This document shows, one piece after another, positions 58,798 to 64,000 of a DNA stretch of 64,000 nt; the stretch's first letter is position 1; each line of letters starts with the position of its first letter. Below the pieces are notes generated by a model that was not told the origin of the DNA, did no database searches, and was given only the letters and a program-made list of their open reading frames with translations. This stretch comes from CAZTAO01 sp964611645 (GTDB lineage: Bacteria > Armatimonadota > UBA5829). A program made the translations under genes and the position numbers. Location: positions 1 to 64,000 of the forward strand of contig CAZTAO010000009.1 of assembly GCA_964611645.1 (NCBI GenBank). The letters run 5' to 3'.

Positions 58798-58826
58798 ATC
58801 ATACTGCACATTTCCACGCGTGTCAA
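58798..58826 (-). promoter_or_regulatory. Promoter of the giant-protein operon
   Basis: Minus strand: TTGACA, exactly 17 bases, TATGAT. Predicted start near 58791. The rest of the 524-base gap up to 59155 holds this promoter, the leader and the divergent promoter at 59020-59048. Confidence 0.8.
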
Positions 58827-59019
58827 TCGACAGCTTCAAAAAAGCGTGAGAATTCCTGTTCTCCGCGTATTCATGGCCGCCGCCCAACGCGCGTTCTTCT
58901 ATATACTTAACATTCAGCAGCCAGCCAAGTATTACCTTCTTTCGGAAAAACCCAACTATCAAAACCGTCTCCACACGATGCAACGTCGCATCCACAGATA
59001 ACCTGCAGTCACGACCGAT

Positions 59020-59048
59020 TTGACGAAACCCCCATGCCGGCGTATAGT
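59020..59048 (+). promoter_or_regulatory. Promoter of the methyltransferase gene
   Basis: TTGACG, 17 bases, TATAGT, about 100 bases before the ATG at 59156. Confidence 0.7.
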
Positions 59049-59155
59049 GTCTACACCGTCGTGGAGCAGTCGCGCCGCTTTCAGCAAGCGCGTATCGACT
59101 GCGCCATTCCACGGACTTCCCCATTGCGCCATCTGAAGGAGGCAGCGAACACCCT

Positions 59156-60145
59156 ATGAGTAAACTGCTCAATGCGAATATGAGGACGAAGCTCAAAGCG
59201 GTCGCGACCCGGGTCCTCTTTCCCATACCGGCTCACATATCGGAGCGTTTCATAAAGATCGACTCTGCGGGGCTGGAGGCAATCGAGAAGTCCATCAAGG
59301 AGAATTACCACACAGGCTGGCGAAGCGAAAGCAGCTATTCCCCGAAGGCCTACAAGGAAGACCTCGCCAACCATCTCCACGGACGCCTGGACAGCGACAG
59401 AAGACAAGTCATTCCCTGGTTGTCCAGCGCCGGCGCGCTGCAAGGCAAGAGCATACTGGAAATCGGCTGCGGCACAGGGTCTTCGACTATCGCGTTGGCT
59501 GAGCAAGGGGCAAAGGTTACAGGGATCGATATTGACGGCGACGCCCTGGTGGTAGCTCGTGACCGCGCCAAAGTGTACGGCGTGGATGTCGAGATTGCCG
59601 CGCTCAATGCCCAGGAGATGTCCGCTGCGTACCAGGACCGCAAGTTTGACGTAATCATGTTCTTCGCCTGCCTGGAGCACATGACCATCTCGGAGCGTCT
59701 GGCTTCGCTCAAAGACGCATGGGCCATGCTGCCGGCGGGCGGCCTGCTGGTGATTGTCGAGACCCCGAACCGCCTGTGGTACTTCGACGGCCACACCTCC
59801 ACGCTGCCTTTCTACCACTGGCTGCCGGATGAGCTGGCGTTCGCATACTCAAAGTTCAGTCCCAGAGAGAGGTTCCACGAGCTGTACAAAGAGTACAGCG
59901 AAACCAACAGGGAGCACTGGCTGAGGCGGGGCAGAGGAATGAGCTTCCACGAGATTGACCTGGCCATTGGGCCCGCAAAGGACCTGGAGGTAGTCAGCAG
60001 CTTGTCCACATTCGAGGGCATCAGGTACAAACTCAGGAAGTCAGGGTTGGACAGGCGGTACAAGTCGGTGCTGACAACCATATATCCCAAGATCCACCCA
60101 GGCTTCTTCGATGACACCCTGTTTTTGATCATACGCAAGCAGTAG
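59156..60145 (+). CDS. Class I SAM-dependent methyltransferase
   Basis: A 329-residue cytoplasmic methyltransferase. The SAM loop is ILEIGCGTGSSTIALAEQGA near residue 100, followed by the acidic VTGIDIDGDAL motif and FDVIMFFACLEHMTISERLA (motif IV region). The N-terminal 90 residues (YHTGWRSESSYSPKAYKEDL, HLHGRLDSDR) and the C-terminal part (RGRGMSFHEIDLAI) fit the Methyltransf_11/23 kind seen in surface-glycan and lipid clusters. Substrate unknown. AAGGAGG lies 13 bases before the ATG, a long spacing. It is monocistronic, bounded by hairpins at 60147-60248. Confidence 0.9.
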   Translation: MSKLLNANMRTKLKAVATRVLFPIPAHISERFIKIDSAGLEAIEKSIKENYHTGWRSESSYSPKAYKEDLANHLHGRLDSDRRQVIPWLSSAGALQGKSILEIGCGTGSSTIALAEQGAKVTGIDIDGDALVVARDRAKVYGVDVEIAALNAQEMSAAYQDRKFDVIMFFACLEHMTISERLASLKDAWAMLPAGGLLVIVETPNRLWYFDGHTSTLPFYHWLPDELAFAYSKFSPRERFHELYKEYSETNREHWLRRGRGMSFHEIDLAIGPAKDLEVVSSLSTFEGIRYKLRKSGLDRRYKSVLTTIYPKIHPGFFDDTLFLIIRKQ

Positions 60146-60146
60146 A

Positions 60147-60182
60147 AAGACCAGCGCCCTCAAGCAACGGAGCGCTGGTCTT
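60147..60182 (+). terminator. Terminator-like hairpin after the methyltransferase gene
   Basis: AAGACCAGCGC (60147-60157) pairs with GCGCTGGTCTT (60172-60182), 14-base loop. It starts two bases after the stop codon. No long T run. Confidence 0.6.
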
Positions 60183-60223
60183 GTGAACCACTCAGTGGAG
60201 CTGGAAATATGTCCCCGGAGGCG

Positions 60224-60248
60224 GGTCAAGGATAGCATATCCTTGACC
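60224..60248. terminator. Perfect hairpin between convergent genes
   Basis: GGTCAAGGATA, GCA loop, TATCCTTGACC: an 11-base perfect stem, 15 bases before the stop of the minus-strand gene. No T run on either strand. Confidence 0.55.
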
Positions 60249-60262
60249 ATCCCCACATTCCA

Positions 60263-62482
60263 CTATCCCGCGAGGAACTCGTCAATCCACCGCACCTTCT
60301 CGACTATCATATCCGCGCAGTGGGAGTAGCGGCCGTCTATTCGGTCGGAAATGTCTAGCCACGGGCAGGCTTCGTAGACCGGCAGCGCCGCCAGGGCGTT
60401 CTCTCTTTCCAGCCTCGCGATGCGCTTCATCTCCGCCAAGTGCTTCTGGTCGCCGGTGGTCTCCAGGTCGCGCCGGGCCATCAGGAAGCGCACGGTGTTC
60501 TCGCAGGCTCTCATGGTGCAGGCGAAGAGTCTTGTCAGGTGGCGATCTTCGGCGAGGTTGCGGGCGTCGGCGTCTGAGCTTGTAAGCCCCGCAGCCTCAT
60601 CCAGCAGTCGGACTGCCTCCCAGGACTCGTTGGCGGCCTTGGTATACTCGCTCAGAACTATGTCCCAGCCGTCTGAGCTGGGGTCATCGGGGACAACTCC
60701 GAGCTCCGCCGTGGTCGCCGCAAGGCTGTCCATCACCAGGCTCATCTTCGCCTCATCGATTCGCTTCACACTGAAAGTCTCCTCCATCTCCTGCAGGTAG
60801 AAGAGGTAGGAAGAGAACACGTCCGGAATGGGGTCGCCCTTTTTGGGAACCAACGGGTGGCACGGTCCCATGAAGCTCGGGCCGATGTAGTATGTGCTCA
60901 GGCATATACAGGGGATGTGCCCCGCAGCGTCGCTGATGAGCTGCCACGCCTTCATCGCGTTGTCCACTGCGTCCGGGCCGAAGTCGCGGGCTGCCATCTC
61001 CGCCAGGAACTGGTCCCTGGGCTTGTCGCTGTATGCCGCCCACAACCCCAGCTCCTCCGCCCGGGAGCCGAACATCCCGAAGAACAGCCACGACTGGTGA
61101 ACCCCATTGGGGTCCTGGTCGCGCACCACCTGCCACTTGTCCGCCAGCCGCTGCATCGCCGGGATGTAAGGGAACTGAATCACCTCCAGCCCTATGCCGG
61201 TCTCCGTGCGTATAAAGAGCGGCACCCCGGTCTCCCGGCTGCGCTGGGCCATTCTGACGATATCTTCCGTGGGTCCAATGAAGTCAACGCTGTAGTCCCA
61301 GATATTCTTGATGTAGCCGTCTTTCTGCAGCCTCTTGTCCTTGTCGATCGTGTAGAACATGGTAATGCCCTCAGGCATGGCCTCGAACATCTCGATGCGG
61401 TCACCGGTGAAGTAGCTGTATGGCCAAACGCAGATGTAGGCATCCGGGTTGGCTTTCTTGACTCCCTTCACCGCCGCCTCGACCTGCTTTGCCATAACCT
61501 CCAGCCTGGACTTCTTCGAGCATACCGGGCAAGGGTATCTGGGGTCGTCCCACATGCGGCAGTGGTAGTAGGACTCATTAGCCACGATCAGGTTCACTCC
61601 GGCCAGCAGCTTCGCCCTACTGAACATGTTGTAGAAGGTCTCCACAAAGAAACTGTGGGACTTCTCATTGCTGGTGCAGAGGAACCGCAGTTCCCCCGAC
61701 TCTCGCTCAAAGCCCGCGCCTTTCACTTCCGGATGGTTGATGAATACAGGGTGATCAGGCCGGAGCTTTGCGCCGACTACTATATAGTAGAACTCCACCC
61801 CGTACTTCGCCGCCCGCTCGGTGGCATCTTTGAGCATAGCAATGTTCTTCTCGTAGTCCGGAGTATTGAGTTCCGGAAGGATCTTGCTGTCCACATAGCA
61901 CAGCAGGTCTCCATAGATCATCATAGTGGTGATGCCATAGTGTGCGTACAGGCGGAATGCGTCGTCCGAAAGGAACTCCGGAGATAGGTCCGGCACGGAG
62001 TAGTTGCCGCCGTAGGGCCCCTGGCTGATCTGGGTCTCCCACCGTGCCTGGTGCTCGTGGGTGCCGACCGGCAGGAAAGGCCCTCTTGCGCAGCGCATCT
62101 CACGCTCAAGCCACGCCAACCCGGCCCACAGCCCCGCAGCGCCACCGCCCTCAATCTCTACCATGTCCGGGGTCATGTGCAGCCGACAGTCCCGCTTGCC
62201 CAGGTCCAGGTTCATCCGGAACCGGAAAGCAGTCCCGCCCGTGTCGACGGGCTTCCCCGCCATCTTGGTCAGGAAGTCCTCCAGGTCACCGACCAACAAG
62301 TCAGCCCCGGCCCATTGCGTAAGGCACTCAACACTCCAACCCCCACAAGTGTCCATATACCCCGGGGGGCATATAGCATTGGGATCTGGCGCCACCCACC
62401 TGTGGGCATCCCGGCGATCTATGTGCATAGGGTCGGCATTGGCCTTCTTCAGAATGTCTCGAATTACCAGCGAATTGTGCAT
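60263..62482 (-). CDS. Glycoside hydrolase-like cytoplasmic protein, family not assigned
   Basis: A 739-residue soluble protein without signal peptide. Residues 100-135 (HMTPDMVEIEGGGAAGLWAG followed by LAWLEREM) form the N-terminal alpha/beta domain found before the barrel in GH20- and GH67-type enzymes. A TIM-barrel-like region follows (AHYGITTMMIYGDLLCYVDS, VEFYYIVVGAKLRP, AYICVWPYSYFTG, PLFIRTETGIGLEVIQF), with the unusual zinc-like pair YPCPVCSKK near residue 320. The last 170 residues are helical. I cannot identify the catalytic acids or substrate. CGGAGA precedes the ATG at 62482. It lies 16 bases after the fucosidase stop, so both act on internalised oligosaccharides. Confidence 0.75.
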   Translation of the reverse strand: MHNSLVIRDILKKANADPMHIDRRDAHRWVAPDPNAICPPGYMDTCGGWSVECLTQWAGADLLVGDLEDFLTKMAGKPVDTGGTAFRFRMNLDLGKRDCRLHMTPDMVEIEGGGAAGLWAGLAWLEREMRCARGPFLPVGTHEHQARWETQISQGPYGGNYSVPDLSPEFLSDDAFRLYAHYGITTMMIYGDLLCYVDSKILPELNTPDYEKNIAMLKDATERAAKYGVEFYYIVVGAKLRPDHPVFINHPEVKGAGFERESGELRFLCTSNEKSHSFFVETFYNMFSRAKLLAGVNLIVANESYYHCRMWDDPRYPCPVCSKKSRLEVMAKQVEAAVKGVKKANPDAYICVWPYSYFTGDRIEMFEAMPEGITMFYTIDKDKRLQKDGYIKNIWDYSVDFIGPTEDIVRMAQRSRETGVPLFIRTETGIGLEVIQFPYIPAMQRLADKWQVVRDQDPNGVHQSWLFFGMFGSRAEELGLWAAYSDKPRDQFLAEMAARDFGPDAVDNAMKAWQLISDAAGHIPCICLSTYYIGPSFMGPCHPLVPKKGDPIPDVFSSYLFYLQEMEETFSVKRIDEAKMSLVMDSLAATTAELGVVPDDPSSDGWDIVLSEYTKAANESWEAVRLLDEAAGLTSSDADARNLAEDRHLTRLFACTMRACENTVRFLMARRDLETTGDQKHLAEMKRIARLERENALAALPVYEACPWLDISDRIDGRYSHCADMIVEKVRWIDEFLAG

Positions 62483-62498
62483 GTTGTTCTCCGTTCTA

Positions 62499-63923
62499 TC
62501 AGCTTCTCTCTATCTTGAAAGCATAGGCGTGGTCGCATGGCTTCTTGCTTGGAGTGGTGATTACCAGCCCACTACCAGTCTCCTGCCATCTCAGCGGCTC
62601 TTCGGAACCGAGCATGGTTATGGACTTCACCGTGCCGGGGTAAAGCTTGGAACCTTTGAGTGTCTCAACGGTGACAGATTCTCCGGGCCAGCCAAGGCAG
62701 ATAGCGTAAAGCGCGTCATCGTTCACCGTAAAGCGTATGTCCTTTGCGTTGTAATTCGGCCTTGCACTCTCGCCGAACGCGCCCGCTTTCTCCAACTTGC
62801 TGGGTCCCTCGCCTGGCACGAACCACGGAGTTGTGCCGTAGATAGCCTCACCGTTTACCAGGAGCCACTTGCCCATCTCCTTGAGGATAGTCCTGGCCTC
62901 GTCGGGGAATGTGCCGTCAGGCTTGGGGCCAACGTTCAAGAGCAGCGCGCCGTTCTTGCTCACATTGTCCACCAGATAGTGGATCAACGTGGTAGGTGAC
63001 TTATACCCTGTGTCGCGGACATAACCCCAACCTTGCCCATCGTCAACGGTGGAGTCGGTCAGCCACTCGTGGTAGGTCATTTCGGTCTCACTGCCCAGTT
63101 CATGGTCCAGCAGGCCAATGTTGGGCGGAACGTCATTCCACTTATAGGTCACTACCAGTTCCCTGTCCCATTGTGCCTCTTTGTTGTAGTAGTAGGCCAG
63201 GAAGTCCTGAATGCAGCTTTCCTCCACCATGCTCAACCCGAAATCGAACCACAGCAGGTCGGGCTTATACCGCTCGACGACCTCGTTCAGCCGGGTCCGC
63301 CACTGAGCCAGGAACGCAGGGCTTGGCAAGTTTTGGTTGAAGAAAGGATGATCATCGTTTGGGCCGTTGGGGTTGTGGGGTTCGCCGTAGAGGCCGGCAT
63401 AGCGAGGGTCCGATGTGTCGAATTCCTTGCGCCAGTGAGGGTAGAACCACCAATTCTCCGCGTGGTGCATCGCCACCATGTACTTCATCCCGTGTGCGCG
63501 ACATGCCTTCTCAAGCTCCCCGACCACGTCCCGCTTTGGTCCCATCTTTGCCGAGTTCCACTGGTTCGTAAGAGAGTCCCACATGCTGAAGCCATCGTGG
63601 TGCTCGCCCACTGGCCCTGCGAATCTGGCGCCTGCGTTCTTGAATGTCTCGGCCCATTCGTCGGCGTCGAACTTCTCTCCTGTGAAGTCCGGGATGAAGT
63701 CCTTGTAGCCGAAGTTTTCCGGGCCGCCGTAGTTCTCAACGTGATGCGCGTGCTGCGGTTTGCCCTCTTTGTACATAAAGAATGGGTACCAAGAGGCGTT
63801 CGGCCCACATGCGGGAACGCTATATATACCCCAGTGGGTATATATTCCGAGTTTTGCGTCGCGGAACCACTCGGGAGTGTGGTGTTTTCGAAGGGAGTTC
63901 CAGGTTGGCTGATATTCGGTCAT
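62499..63923 (-). CDS. Alpha-L-fucosidase (GH29), cytoplasmic
   Basis: A 474-residue glycosidase that releases terminal L-fucose with retention. The N-terminal WFRDAKLGIYTHWGIYSVPA and the GEHHDGFSMWDS and AHGMKYMVAMHHAENW segments are GH29 landmarks. The nucleophile Asp lies in DLLWFDFGLS near residue 230, where the family has DxxWxD. The C-terminal 100 residues form the usual beta domain. No signal peptide, so the substrate is imported first. GAGGTAGCAAATAG precedes the ATG at 63923. It is the middle gene of an operon whose first visible gene ends at 63931. Confidence 0.95.
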   Translation of the reverse strand: MTEYQPTWNSLRKHHTPEWFRDAKLGIYTHWGIYSVPACGPNASWYPFFMYKEGKPQHAHHVENYGGPENFGYKDFIPDFTGEKFDADEWAETFKNAGARFAGPVGEHHDGFSMWDSLTNQWNSAKMGPKRDVVGELEKACRAHGMKYMVAMHHAENWWFYPHWRKEFDTSDPRYAGLYGEPHNPNGPNDDHPFFNQNLPSPAFLAQWRTRLNEVVERYKPDLLWFDFGLSMVEESCIQDFLAYYYNKEAQWDRELVVTYKWNDVPPNIGLLDHELGSETEMTYHEWLTDSTVDDGQGWGYVRDTGYKSPTTLIHYLVDNVSKNGALLLNVGPKPDGTFPDEARTILKEMGKWLLVNGEAIYGTTPWFVPGEGPSKLEKAGAFGESARPNYNAKDIRFTVNDDALYAICLGWPGESVTVETLKGSKLYPGTVKSITMLGSEEPLRWQETGSGLVITTPSKKPCDHAYAFKIERS

Positions 63924-63930
63924 CTATTTG

Positions 63931-64000
63931 CTACCTCGCTACCGGCAGGACTAAGTGGGAAGGCCTCGCCGCGTCGGCGTAGACCCTGATCGTGGTCGGC
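63931..64000 (-). CDS. 3' end of an upstream gene (partial)
   Basis: A frame open to the window edge ends at TAG 63931-63933. The visible 22 codons read PTTIRVYADAARPSHLVLPV-type sequence, which looks like the last beta strands of a glycosidase or sugar-binding domain. The stop is seven bases from the fucosidase ATG, so it would be the preceding gene of the same operon. Too little sequence to identify. Confidence 0.45.
   Translation of the reverse strand, partial: PTTIRVYADAARPSHLVLPVAR

Noticed and set aside
58621..59226. A 201-codon minus-strand frame with lipoprotein-like start
   Set aside because: It overlaps the methyltransferase start on the other strand, crosses the divergent promoters and the giant gene's leader, and the lipobox-like part is the complement of coding sequence.
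60857..61987. 376-codon plus-strand frame opposite the 739-residue protein
   Set aside because: Shadow of a GC-rich gene; His/Arg/Val-rich composition and no recognisable motif or ribosome site.

Overview
The window looks like chromosomal DNA of an Armatimonadota-type bacterium or a close relative. Three DUF1559-type pseudopilins (27737-31538) carry the GFTLIELLVVIAIIA leader and the 'MYSQDYDE' signature I associate with that phylum. Start codons are often TTG, genes are packed into ATGA or TTGA overlaps, and dispersed palindromic repeats sit in the gaps. The assignment is inference from protein style; no rRNA or tRNA gene was seen.

Left part (1-20800) is mostly housekeeping and sugar metabolism: a two-gene unit of unknown function, smpB with what looks like a leaderless promoter, a DUF2330 protein, a secreted M6 metalloprotease, a D12-class adenine methylase coupled to a YegS-like lipid kinase, two amidohydrolase-fold paralogs that have lost metal ligands, and gltX. 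Next comes a uronate/glycolysis set (tagaturonate epimerase-like protein, fructuronate reductase-like SDR, PPi-type phosphofructokinase, HAD protein), a 13-repeat ankyrin protein, and a large secreted glycosidase-like protein.

The centre (20979-45155) is an oxyanion and metalloid region. A first molybdate/tungstate ABC operon has two substrate-binding domains fused in one lipoprotein. An ArsP/YraQ-type permease faces a gene that fuses a DNA-binding domain to an ArsE-like thioredoxin. An ECF sigma/anti-sigma pair with three pseudopilins and a thioredoxin-fold protein follows. Then come a MoaD, ThiF, ModABC, ThiF-rhodanese operon that looks like tungsten/molybdenum cofactor sulfur transfer plus metal uptake, an arsenic operon (arsR, acr3, arsM, small membrane protein), an aquaglyceroporin-PadR-CobW unit, a cysteine desulfurase, and a chromate transporter. 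Two ankyrin lipoproteins, one beside each Mod operon, end in the same FCCENL tail.

The right part (45405-64000) holds a Zn alcohol dehydrogenase and a Gfo/Idh/MocA oxidoreductase, small membrane proteins with a winged-helix regulator, and a 2657-residue secreted protein with 19 Ig-like repeats plus a partner lipoprotein. A SAM methyltransferase and a cytoplasmic glycan-degradation operon (unassigned 739-residue protein, GH29 alpha-L-fucosidase, and the tail of another gene) finish the window.

Promoters resemble sigma-70 sites (TTGAC-17-TAnnnT) or extended -10 sites (TGnTATAnT). Several fix start codons downstream of the longest open frame.
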